This document shows, piece by piece, positions 1 to 6,037 of a stretch of 9,661 nucleotides of DNA (position 1 is the first letter of the stretch; every line of letters starts with the position of its first letter). The notes under the pieces are model-generated. The model did not search any database. It had not been told where the DNA came from and was given only the letters and a program-made list of their open reading frames with translations. The position numbers were made by a program, and so were the translations under genes. The DNA is taken from positions 1 to 9,661 of the forward strand of contig SYID01000043.1 in NCBI GenBank assembly GCA_005798925.1. Reading direction: 5' to 3'. The stretch is from Verrucomicrobiota bacterium (GTDB lineage: Bacteria; Verrucomicrobiota; Verrucomicrobiia; Opitutales; UBA953).

Positions 1-1
1 G

Positions 2-220
2 GCCCGCGCCATCGTCGGCTCGCCTTCCATCATCGTCGCCGACGAACCCACGGGCAACCTCGACGTGCGCAACGTCGACCGCGTGCTCGACCTGCTGGGC
101 TCGCTGATCGCGGAGGGCATCACGGTGGTGCTCGTCACGCACGACCTTTCCGTCGCCGAGAAGGCCCGCCGGGTCATCTCCATGCGCGCCGGCCTGGTCC
201 AGGAGGACCGCTCCCGATGA
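2..220 (+). CDS. ABC transporter ATP-binding protein, C-terminal 72 residues (MacB/LolD type)
   Basis: Only the 3' end of the gene is in the window. The visible 72 residues begin in the helix after the ABC signature and contain Walker B with the family extension (IIVADEPTGNLD, residues 10-21 of the fragment) and the H-loop (VLVTHD), followed by the usual end of a short ATPase subunit. The ADEPTGNLD form is typical of the MacB/LolD/FtsE group of ATPases, which use ATP hydrolysis at the inner face of the cytoplasmic membrane to move a partner permease. The stop codon lies inside ATGA, so the gene overlaps the start of the permease gene by 4 nt, a sign of translational coupling and of a two-subunit transporter. 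The substrate cannot be told. Walker A and the LSGGQ signature are outside the window. Confidence 0.93.
   Translation, partial: ARAIVGSPSIIVADEPTGNLDVRNVDRVLDLLGSLIAEGITVVLVTHDLSVAEKARRVISMRAGLVQEDRSR
201..206 (+). promoter_or_regulatory. Shine-Dalgarno site for the MacB-type permease gene
   Basis: AGGAGG sits 10 nt before the ATG at 217, inside the last codons of the ATPase gene. It is the only near-perfect Shine-Dalgarno match I see in front of a gene start in this window and supports 217 as the start. Confidence 0.6.
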
Positions 221-1503
221 GGCTCGTCGAACGGCTCCGGCCGGCGGTCGTCAACGGCCTCCGCGAACTCCGGGCGAACAAGGTCCGTTCGCTGCTCTCG
301 ATGTCGGGCATCATCCTGGGCGTGGCCTCGCTGGTCGCGATGGTGACCGTGGTGCAGGGCATGGTCGGCAATTTCCGGCAGTTCGTCGACGCCATGGGCG
401 GCATCGAGAAGATCACCGTCTCGCGGGAGCAGCTGCCCAAGGAGCAGGAGCACCTCGCCGAGCTGTCCGAGGGCATCACCATGCGGGACGTGGAGCGCGT
501 CCGCCGCACCGTCCCGCTCGTGCGCAACATCTCGCCCGAGGCCCGCGTGGGCTACGAGAAGCTGGTGTATGAGGACCGGGAGACGAGCACCTACGTCACC
601 GGGGTGACGGCCGACTACCTCCCCGTCGCCAAACGCTGGGTCGACCAGGACCAAGGGCGCTTCATCAGCGACCTGGACGTGCTCAACATGAACGACGTCA
701 TCGTGCTCGGCTCGGCGGTGGTCCCGGAGCTCTTCGCGGCCAACGTCGACCCCGTCGGCAAGGTCGTGAAGGTCCGGGGCCGGCGCTTCACCGTCATCGG
801 GGTGCTCAACAACATCGAGGGCACCGGCATGCAGATCCGCTCCGCCAGTTCCCGTTCGTCCGGCGGTTCATGGCGTTATCGCAACAGCGGGGCGCTGATC
901 CCGGTGAGCACCGCCCTCACGAAATACAACGGGAGCGACCGTCTGACCGGCCTGGGTCTGCGCATCGCCGACCCCGAGCAGCTGCGCGACGCCGTCGAGC
1001 AGACCGAGCGCACGATGCTTTCGGCCCACAAGGGGCTCCGTGATTTCGCGATCTCCACCAACGAGCAGACGCTCGAGGACTTCCGCAAGACCGAGGCGGC
1101 CTTCAAGCTGTCGCTGGGCGGCGTCGCCGGGATCTCGCTCTTTGTCGGGGGCATCGGCATCATGAACGTGATGCTCGCCTCCATCAACGAGCGCATCCGC
1201 GAGATCGGCGTGCGCAAGGCCCTCGGCGCGCGCGGTTCGGACCTTTTCCTGCAGTTCCTCGCGGAGGCCGCGGTGGTCTCCGTCGTCGGCGGCGTCATCG
1301 GCCTCCTGGTCTCGGTCGGCATCGTCGCCATCATGAATTTCATCCTCACTTCGGCGCTCCCGACGGGCGCGGTGGCGACCTTGGACTGGGTCATCATGGC
1401 CGAAGGGCTGGCCTTCTCCGTGGTGATCGGCCTGGTGGCCGGCGTCTATCCCGCCCTGCGCGCGGCCAAGCTCGACCCGATCGAGGCCCTTCGTCACGAA
1501 TGA
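217..1503 (+). CDS. MacB/FtsX-family ABC transporter permease
   Basis: A 428-residue permease subunit of an ABC transporter of the MacB mechanotransmission type, probably placed in the inner membrane and driving a periplasmic process such as export of a peptide, lipid or small molecule. Order of parts: a short cytoplasmic amphipathic start; TM1 at about 30-50 (SGIILGVASLVAMVTVV); a MacB_PCD-like periplasmic domain at about 51-295; TM2 at about 301-323; the conserved FtsX-domain loop EIGVRKALGA (329-338); TM3 at about 351-375; TM4 at about 393-412; and the family ending YPALRAAKLDPIEALRHE. E. coli MacB carries ATPase and permease in one chain; here they are separate genes that overlap by ATGA, as in many two-subunit relatives. 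The start is supported by AGGAGG 10 nt upstream. No membrane-fusion partner is visible, but it could lie upstream of the window. Family assignment is firm, substrate unknown. Confidence 0.95.
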   Translation: MRLVERLRPAVVNGLRELRANKVRSLLSMSGIILGVASLVAMVTVVQGMVGNFRQFVDAMGGIEKITVSREQLPKEQEHLAELSEGITMRDVERVRRTVPLVRNISPEARVGYEKLVYEDRETSTYVTGVTADYLPVAKRWVDQDQGRFISDLDVLNMNDVIVLGSAVVPELFAANVDPVGKVVKVRGRRFTVIGVLNNIEGTGMQIRSASSRSSGGSWRYRNSGALIPVSTALTKYNGSDRLTGLGLRIADPEQLRDAVEQTERTMLSAHKGLRDFAISTNEQTLEDFRKTEAAFKLSLGGVAGISLFVGGIGIMNVMLASINERIREIGVRKALGARGSDLFLQFLAEAAVVSVVGGVIGLLVSVGIVAIMNFILTSALPTGAVATLDWVIMAEGLAFSVVIGLVAGVYPALRAAKLDPIEALRHE

Positions 1504-1510
1504 TTTCCCC

Positions 1511-2368
1511 ATGAAGACCCTGCTCCTGCCGTCCCTCTTCCTCGCCCTCGCCGGCTGCGTCGCCGCGCCGCTCCCGCCCGCTCCCGTCTGGGACGGCGCG
1601 CCGCCGGCCGAGACGCGCGCCGCCAAGCCGGGGCAGGACCCGAAGGGCGTCATCAACAAGAACGGCCATCGGACCGACGTGATGATCCCGGAGTTCGTCG
1701 CCTACCCGGCCGCGCGGCCCGGCGCGCCGCTCGTCATCGTCTGCCCCGGCGGGGGCTACAACATCCTCGCGGAAGAGCACGAAGGCGCCGAAGTGGCCCG
1801 CCGGATCAACGCCTTCGGGGGCGCCGCCGTCGTGCTGCGCTACCGCGTGCCGCGGCGCGACAACGACAAGCCTTGGGTCGTCCCGGTGCTTGACGCGCGC
1901 CGGATGCTCGGCATCGCCCGCGCCCGGGCGGCGGAGTGGAACGCCGACCCGCAGAAAGTCGGCATCCTCGGCGTCTCCGCCGGCGGCAACCTCGCCGCCC
2001 GCGTGGCTTACGCTCCGGCGGAGGCCGGCGCGCCTCGTCCGGATTTCGCGGTGATGGTCTACCCGGCGTATCTCTTCGAGAAGGACAAGCCGGACAGCGT
2101 GCTCCGCGAGGGCCCCGACGGCGTCGTGCCGCCCAAGGGCGTGAAGCCGGCACCGGCGTTCTTCGCCCACAGCGCCGACGATCCTTATCCCGCCGAAGGT
2201 TCGATGGCGCTCGCGAAGCTCCTCAAGTCGCTGGGCGGCTCGGCCGAAGTCCATGTCTGGGCCAAGGGCGGCCATGGCTGGGGCGCTTCCGACCGCTGCC
2301 TCGCGGCCCGTCGCTGGACGGACCTGCTCGGCGAGTGGATGAAGGACCAAGGCCTGCTGCAGCCCTGA
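1511..2368 (+). CDS. Alpha/beta hydrolase lipoprotein (esterase-like)
   Basis: A 285-residue probable secreted esterase. The N-terminus is a lipoprotein signal: a hydrophobic stretch and lipobox LALAGC with the acylated cysteine at 16, then a Pro/Ala-rich linker. The catalytic domain runs from about 55 to 280: CPGGGY at 78-83 (oxyanion-hole motif of the HGGG kind), nucleophile elbow GVSAG at 154-158 with Ser156, a likely catalytic Asp in SADDP (223 or 224), and His255 in GGHGWG. This layout matches the alpha/beta hydrolase fold-3/BD-FAE-like group often annotated as acetylxylan esterase or 'xylanase B-like'. The substrate is not readable; carbohydrate deacylation is a family-based guess. It begins 7 nt after the permease stop, so it is probably co-transcribed with the transporter, and it is followed by a strong hairpin terminator. 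No Shine-Dalgarno is visible before the ATG, so translation may depend on coupling. Confidence 0.9.
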   Translation: MKTLLLPSLFLALAGCVAAPLPPAPVWDGAPPAETRAAKPGQDPKGVINKNGHRTDVMIPEFVAYPAARPGAPLVIVCPGGGYNILAEEHEGAEVARRINAFGGAAVVLRYRVPRRDNDKPWVVPVLDARRMLGIARARAAEWNADPQKVGILGVSAGGNLAARVAYAPAEAGAPRPDFAVMVYPAYLFEKDKPDSVLREGPDGVVPPKGVKPAPAFFAHSADDPYPAEGSMALAKLLKSLGGSAEVHVWAKGGHGWGASDRCLAARRWTDLLGEWMKDQGLLQP

Positions 2369-2391
2369 GGTCCGTTCCCTTGCGGGCACAA

Positions 2392-2419
2392 AAAAGCCGC
2401 CCGACGGCGGGCGGCTTTT
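2392..2419. terminator. Bidirectional intrinsic terminator between convergent genes
   Basis: A perfect 12-bp stem, AAAAGCCGCCCG (2392-2403) and CGGGCGGCTTTT (2408-2419), closes on the loop ACGG. Reading plus, it ends in four T; reading minus, in six T. It starts 24 nt after the hydrolase stop and lies 19 nt past the stop of the convergent outer-membrane gene, so it can serve both. Confidence 0.9.
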
Positions 2420-2438
2420 GTCCGGTGAGTCCGATCGC

Positions 2439-2966
2439 TTAGAACCGGAAGCGGAGGCCGGCGACCGCTTCGAAGCTGTTCACCTGGCGGTTCTCTTCGC
2501 CGACGACGTTCGCGAAGTCGACGTTGTAGAGCTGGTGCAGGCGGGCGGTCAGGGTGAAGTCGACGGTCTGGGAGACTTCGAAGCGCATGCCGGCGAAGAC
2601 GTCGGAGGCCAACGCGGTGGACTTGAAGGTGTTCTTCAGCCAGCCGTAACCGATGCCGGCGCCGATGAAGGGCTTGATGCCGCCCGTGGAGTTGAGTTCG
2701 TAGGTGTATTCGACGATCGCGGTGCGGGCGGTGGCGTCGACCGGGTCAGCGGTGACAATGTCACGGGTGCTCAGGTTGAGGCCGAGGTGGGAGTTCTCGG
2801 TCAGGTAGGTGCCGATGCCGAGGCCGACGACGGAGGTGTTGTCCGCGGCGGTGCCGGTGTTGAGGGGAGCGTTCGGCTTGCCGTAGCCGAGCTGGACGTC
2901 GAGGGTGAGGGCCTGGGCGGCGGCGGCCATCAGGGGAAGGGCCGCGAGGGTGCGTAGGGATTTCAT
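2439..2966 (-). CDS. Outer-membrane beta-barrel protein (OmpA-like/OmpW-size, 8 strands)
   Basis: A 175-residue exported protein. It starts with a Sec signal peptide (MKSLRT, then a hydrophobic Ala/Leu stretch, cleavage expected after AQA at 17-19). The mature part is a series of alternating hydrophobic/polar strands with Gly and aromatic residues, for example TSVVGLGIGTYL, ARTAIVEYTYEL, IKPFIGAGIGYGWL and SDVFAGMRFEV, and it ends in LRFRF with a terminal Phe, the recognition signal of the BAM outer-membrane insertion machinery. Its length fits a small eight-stranded 'outer membrane protein beta-barrel domain' family member. Function may be structural, adhesion-related or a narrow pore; nothing in the sequence decides. 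It lies 49 nt downstream of the isomerase gene on the same strand, so the two may share a transcript. The leader directly before the ATG is pyrimidine-rich with no Shine-Dalgarno. Confidence 0.88.
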   Translation of the reverse strand: MKSLRTLAALPLMAAAAQALTLDVQLGYGKPNAPLNTGTAADNTSVVGLGIGTYLTENSHLGLNLSTRDIVTADPVDATARTAIVEYTYELNSTGGIKPFIGAGIGYGWLKNTFKSTALASDVFAGMRFEVSQTVDFTLTARLHQLYNVDFANVVGEENRQVNSFEAVAGLRFRF

Positions 2967-3015
2967 GGGGAGAATGGGTCTAAGGCGGTCGGGCGGGTCT
3001 GTAAAGAGGGAAGCC

Positions 3016-3618
3016 TTATTTGGCTCCGACGAGCTCCACGCTGGTGATTTCCACGCGTTCCGTGGGTGTGGAGCCCTCCATGCCGACGCACTGGACGGCG
3101 GCGATCTTGTTGAGCACTTCCTCGCCGGCGACCAGCTTGCCGAAGGCGGTGTATTTGTTGTTCAGGAAGGAGGCGTCGCCGTGGCAGATGAAGAACTGGC
3201 TCCCTGCGCTGTCCGGGTCGGCCGAGCGGGCCATCGAAAGGACGCCTTTGACGTGGGCACGGTTGTTGAACTCGGCCTTGACCTGATAGCCGGGGCCGCC
3301 GGTACCGGGCACGCCGCGGGCCCCGATCTTGGAGTTCGGGCAGCCGCCCTGGATCATGAAACCCTTGATGATGCGGTGGAAGGCGGTGCCGTTGTAGAAG
3401 TTCTCCCGGGAGAGCTTCAGGAAGTTGTCGACGGTGCGCGGAGCGACGTCGGGCCAGAACTCGACGGTCATGTCGCCGTAGTTGGTGTGGATGATCGCCC
3501 GGGGGGTCGGGGCGGCGGAGGCGGGGTCTTTCATTTGTTCTTGGTTATTGCAGGAAGAGGATGCGAGGGCGGCCACGACGGCCAAGGCGGACAGCAGGCA
3601 TAGGCGCAGGGTTCTCAT
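3016..3618 (-). CDS. Cyclophilin-type peptidyl-prolyl cis-trans isomerase, exported/lipoprotein-like
   Basis: A 200-residue cyclophilin that speeds cis-trans isomerisation of Xaa-Pro bonds, probably in the periplasm. Residues 1-22 form a signal sequence and Cys23 (ALASSSC) is a likely lipidation site, though Ser at -3 makes a relaxed lipobox. The cyclophilin domain covers about 40-198: FHRIIKGFMIQGG (80-92, with the active-site Arg), GVLSMARS (115-122), AGSQFFI (128-134) and FLNNKYTAFGKLV (141-153). QGGC replaces the common QGGD, and Tyr stands where CypA has the pocket His, as in many bacterial members. I chose the ATG at 3618 because the signal peptide begins there; the frame stays open far upstream only as a shadow of thiS and the thiE-like gene. 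The neighbouring outer-membrane protein is a conceivable client, but that is inference. The gene is divergent from thiS. Confidence 0.92.
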   Translation of the reverse strand: MRTLRLCLLSALAVVAALASSSCNNQEQMKDPASAAPTPRAIIHTNYGDMTVEFWPDVAPRTVDNFLKLSRENFYNGTAFHRIIKGFMIQGGCPNSKIGARGVPGTGGPGYQVKAEFNNRAHVKGVLSMARSADPDSAGSQFFICHGDASFLNNKYTAFGKLVAGEEVLNKIAAVQCVGMEGSTPTERVEITSVELVGAK

Positions 3619-3632
3619 GACTTTCAGCCAAG

Positions 3633-3657
3633 CCCGCCCGCCCGCCCCCGCAACCCC
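3633..3657 (-). other. G-quadruplex-pattern tract upstream of the isomerase gene
   Basis: Five C tracts on the plus strand (3633-3635, 3637-3639, 3641-3643, 3645-3649, 3654-3657) give, on the minus strand, five G tracts with gaps of 1-4 nt. They lie 15 nt before the isomerase start on its coding strand, in the 87-nt divergent gap to thiS. The pattern is seen; folding or regulation is not shown, and a GC-rich genome makes such runs easier to get by chance. Confidence 0.4.
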
Positions 3658-3705
3658 AAACCTCCGCTTGCCAGCCCGCCCGTCGCGGGACAGGGTCGTC
3701 CGCAC

Positions 3706-3906
3706 ATGCGCGTGACCGTCAACGATGAGCCCCAAGAGACCGCCGCCCGGACGCTGGCGGACCTGCTCGCCGAACTTGGGGTGGCCCATGAGCCCGCCGT
3801 GGCCGCCGCGGTCGACGAGCAGGTCGTGCCCCGCTCCCGCTGGTCCGCCCATGCCCTCGCCGAGGGCGCCCGCGTCCTTGTCATTCGCGCCGCCCAAGGC
3901 GGCTGA
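3706..3906 (+). CDS. thiS: Sulfur carrier protein ThiS
   Basis: A 66-residue ubiquitin-fold sulfur carrier for thiamin thiazole synthesis. The protein ends in the required Gly-Gly (65-66), the C-terminus that is adenylated by a ThiF/MoeB-type enzyme and turned into thiocarboxylate, then gives its sulfur to ThiG. The N-terminus MRVTVNDEP and the middle AAAVDEQVVPRSRW followed by LAEGARVLVIRAAQGG match the family pattern (beta-strand, 'N-x-E-x-V-P-R-x-x-W', 'L-x-x-G-x-x-V'). Length is normal. It opens the thi cluster and is divergent from the isomerase gene. No TPP riboswitch (THI-box) pattern can be recognised in the 87 nt before it, and there is no clear Shine-Dalgarno. Genes for the activating enzyme ThiF, for ThiC and for ThiH/ThiO are not in the window. 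Confidence 0.93.
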   Translation: MRVTVNDEPQETAARTLADLLAELGVAHEPAVAAAVDEQVVPRSRWSAHALAEGARVLVIRAAQGG

Positions 3907-3915
3907 CCTCCTCTC

Positions 3916-4593
3916 ATGTTCAAGTTCATCAAAGGTCTCTTCGTCAGCGAGCCGGAAGCCCCGGCCCCGGAGAACCTCGTCCTGCTCACCCCCAACGACG
4001 GGAGCTGGGACCCCAAGGTCGTGCGCCGCCTCTTCGACGCCGGCCTGAGCCGGCTCCACGTCCAGGTCCGCAAGGATTGGGAGCTGCGTCACTACGAACA
4101 GTTCCTGCGCGGCCTGCCGGAAGCCTACCTGCCTCGCATCGTCCTCGGCGAGGAGCCGGGCCTGGTGGAGACCCGCGGCCTCGGCGGCTTCCAGATGCAC
4201 CCGGGCGAACGCGTCCCGCGCCGCTGGCCGAAGCACGCCGTGGTCAGCGCGAAGTGCCACGACTATGACGAGCTGCGCTCGACCGACAAGGCCTGCGGCT
4301 ACGTCTTCCTGGCCCCGATCTTCGAATCGGTGTCCAAGAAGGACCATCGCCCGCGCCGTACGCTCCGCGAATTCGAGGTCATCCTCCGCCGGTGGAAGGC
4401 CGAAGGCGGCGCGCCGGTCCACGCCCTCGGCGGCATCACGCCGAAGAACGCGGCCAAGGCCCGCGAGATGGGGTTCGACGGCATCGCTTTCATCGGTTCG
4501 GTCTGGAAGCAGCCTGACCCGGTCCGCGCTTTCCTCGACCTCGAGCGCGCCTGGCATGGCAAGGAAGCCCGCAAGCTGAAGCGCGCCTACTAG
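3916..4593 (+). CDS. ThiE/TenI-family protein, paralogue of thiamine phosphate synthase
   Basis: A 225-residue TIM-barrel protein of the ThiE/TenI superfamily, 9 nt after thiS. Matching segments are LHVQVRK (47-53, as QLREK in ThiE), SAKCHDYDEL (111-120, as GVSxHxxxE), YVFLAPIFESVSKKD (129-143, as GPxFxTxTK), ALGGIT (160-165) and GFDGIAFIGSVW (186-197). Two ThiE metal/diphosphate sites are gone: the Asn-Asp pair after beta-3 is replaced by VLGEEPG, and HLGQDD by FQMHPGE. This argues against ordinary thiamine phosphate synthase activity and is closer to TenI, the thiazole tautomerase of Bacillus; but the His that TenI has just before VFET (from memory) is Pro here. The overall look resembles a ThiE-like protein common in Bacteroidota. 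It carries a short extra N-terminus and a basic tail (ARKLKRAY). Role in thiazole processing is inferred from position between thiS and thiE. Confidence 0.8.
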   Translation: MFKFIKGLFVSEPEAPAPENLVLLTPNDGSWDPKVVRRLFDAGLSRLHVQVRKDWELRHYEQFLRGLPEAYLPRIVLGEEPGLVETRGLGGFQMHPGERVPRRWPKHAVVSAKCHDYDELRSTDKACGYVFLAPIFESVSKKDHRPRRTLREFEVILRRWKAEGGAPVHALGGITPKNAAKAREMGFDGIAFIGSVWKQPDPVRAFLDLERAWHGKEARKLKRAY

Positions 4594-4595
4594 AC

Positions 4596-5210
4596 GTGTT
4601 CCCGCGCCTGCAGTTCCTGACGCTCGACGCGGCCCCGCGCACGCATCGCGAACAGGCCCGCGCCGCGCTCGAAGGCGGCGTCCGCTGGATCCAGCTGCGC
4701 GCGAAGGGCCTCGCCGCCGAAGCCTGGCTCGCCGAGGCGCGCGCCATCGTCGGGCTATGCCGCGACGCCGGCGCGCTGTTCATCGTGAACGACTCGCCGG
4801 AGATCGCCCTCGCCGCCGAAGCCGACGGCGTGCATCTCGGCGGCGACGACGCCGCGCCTGCCGCCGCGCGCGCCCTCCTCGGCGAAGCCGCGATCGTCGG
4901 CGTCACGCTCAACGAACCCGCGCACCTCGCCCGCTGCGCCGGCGCGCGCGTCGATTACGCCGGCGTCGGCCCGTTCCGCCATACTCTCAGCAAACAGCGG
5001 CTCGCCTCGGTCCACACCGCGGAGTCGCTCGCGGCCCTCGTCGGCGCCGCCGCGCCCTTGCCGTGCTTCGCGATCGGCGGCGTGACGGCGGCCGACTGGC
5101 CCGCCGTCCGCTCCCTGGGCGCCCACGGGATCGCCGTGAGCGGCGCCATCGCCCTGGCGGACGACCCGGTTTCGGCCGCGAAAACGTTGGTCGAAGCCGT
5201 CGGCGGCTAG
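4596..5210 (+). CDS. thiE: Thiamine phosphate synthase ThiE
   Basis: A 204-residue enzyme that joins hydroxymethylpyrimidine diphosphate with thiazole phosphate to give thiamine phosphate in the cytosol. Active-site segments are in place: QLRAK (33-37), Asn65-Asp66 in FIVNDS, HLGGDD (80-85), the diphosphate loop GVGPFRHTLSK (123-133), AIGG (159-162) and VSGAI (181-185). Differences from the consensus: GVTLNEP instead of GVSxHxxxE near 102-108, and Ser for the second Thr in the TxTK loop. Start: GTG at 4596, 2 nt after the stop of the preceding paralogue, giving normal length; no closer ATG exists and no Shine-Dalgarno is seen, so coupling to the upstream gene is likely. Having both the intact ThiE and the degenerate paralogue side by side suggests that the two have split roles. 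Confidence 0.9.
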   Translation: MFPRLQFLTLDAAPRTHREQARAALEGGVRWIQLRAKGLAAEAWLAEARAIVGLCRDAGALFIVNDSPEIALAAEADGVHLGGDDAAPAAARALLGEAAIVGVTLNEPAHLARCAGARVDYAGVGPFRHTLSKQRLASVHTAESLAALVGAAAPLPCFAIGGVTAADWPAVRSLGAHGIAVSGAIALADDPVSAAKTLVEAVGG

Positions 5211-5266
5211 GTTTCCCGAGGCGAGGGCTGGACAACCCCGGAGAGTCCCGGATTGTGCAGGCTCCG

Positions 5267-6034
5267 ATGTCTCCGCTCCGTATCGCCGACCGCGCCTTCG
5301 CCTCGCGCCTCCTCACGGGCACGGGCAAGTACGCCTCCGCCGCGCAGCTCCGCGCCGTGCTCGACGCCTCCGGCGCCGAAGTGGTCACGATGGCCGTCAA
5401 GCGCGTGCGCTTCGGCGCGGCCGACGACGGCATCCTGTCCGCGTTGGACCCCAAGAAGCATCTCATCCTGCCCAACACGTCCGGCGTGCGGACCGCGAAG
5501 GAGGCCGTCTTCGCCGCCGAGCTCGCCCGCGAGGCGCTCGGGACATCCTGGCTCAAGCTCGAGATCCACCCGGATCCGAAGTACCTGATGCCCGACCCGG
5601 TGGAGACCCTCGAGGCCTGCCGCGAACTGGTGAAGAAGGGCTTCACGGTCCTGCCTTACATCCACGCCGATCCCGTCCTCGCCAAGCGCCTCGAAGAAGT
5701 CGGCGCCGCCGCCGTCATGCCGCTGGGCGCGCCGATCGGCTCGAACCGCGGTCTGCTCTCGCGCGACTTCCTGCGCATCATCATCGAACAGGCGCGCGTG
5801 CCCGTGATCGTCGACGCCGGCCTGGGGGCGCCTTCGCACGCCGCCGAGGCCCTCGAGCTCGGCGCCGACGCGGTCCTGGTGAACACCGCGATCGCTTCCT
5901 CGGGCGACCCCGTCGCGATGGCCCGCGCCTTCCGTCTCGCGGTGGAGGCCGGCCGCGCCGCCCGCGAGGCCGGTCTCGGCGTCGGTTCGGACAAGGCCGA
6001 ACCGACCTCGCCCCTCACGGGCTTCCTCGACTGA
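5267..6034 (+). CDS. thiG: Thiazole synthase ThiG
   Basis: A 255-residue TIM-barrel enzyme that condenses 1-deoxy-D-xylulose 5-phosphate, dehydroglycine and the ThiS thiocarboxylate into the thiazole phosphate of thiamin. Diagnostic segments: SRLLTGTGKY near the start, LPNTSG(V/C)RTA at 68-77, WLKLEI with the Schiff-base lysine Lys97, VLPYIHADP, the phosphate-binding AAVMPLGAPIGSNRGL, PVIVDAGLGAPSHAAEALELGADAVLVNTAIA, and the ending SPLTGFLD. Length is that of the family. I take ATG 5267; an in-frame GTG at 5255 is possible. The frame stays open back to 4757, but that extension is Arg-rich shadow of thiE. The 56-nt gap after thiE is the largest within the cluster, so a separate translation start signal may lie there, though no Shine-Dalgarno is evident. 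Partner enzymes ThiF and ThiO/ThiH must be encoded elsewhere. Confidence 0.95.
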   Translation: MSPLRIADRAFASRLLTGTGKYASAAQLRAVLDASGAEVVTMAVKRVRFGAADDGILSALDPKKHLILPNTSGVRTAKEAVFAAELAREALGTSWLKLEIHPDPKYLMPDPVETLEACRELVKKGFTVLPYIHADPVLAKRLEEVGAAAVMPLGAPIGSNRGLLSRDFLRIIIEQARVPVIVDAGLGAPSHAAEALELGADAVLVNTAIASSGDPVAMARAFRLAVEAGRAAREAGLGVGSDKAEPTSPLTGFLD

Positions 6035-6037
6035 ACG

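Noticed and set aside
1394..2389. 331-codon minus-strand frame opposite the hydrolase
   Set aside because: It lies opposite a lipoprotein esterase with complete catalytic motifs and starts within the terminator region.
3619..3705. TPP riboswitch before thiS
   Set aside because: Looked for the CUGAGA and ACC-GAACCUGAUC-type conserved blocks of the THI element; none is present, and the gap is short.
3619..4557. N-terminal extension that would make the isomerase 513 residues
   Set aside because: The signal peptide begins at 3618; the extension is the shadow of thiS and the thiE-like gene.
5208..5210. ThiE ending in Gly-Gly, like the ThiS sulfur-carrier tail
   Set aside because: Two terminal glycines in a GC-rich genome are easily chance; ThiE has no known carrier role.
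4757..5266. N-terminal extension that would make ThiG 425 residues
   Set aside because: The extension is Arg/Pro-rich and lies entirely over thiE in another frame; ThiG family proteins begin near 5267.
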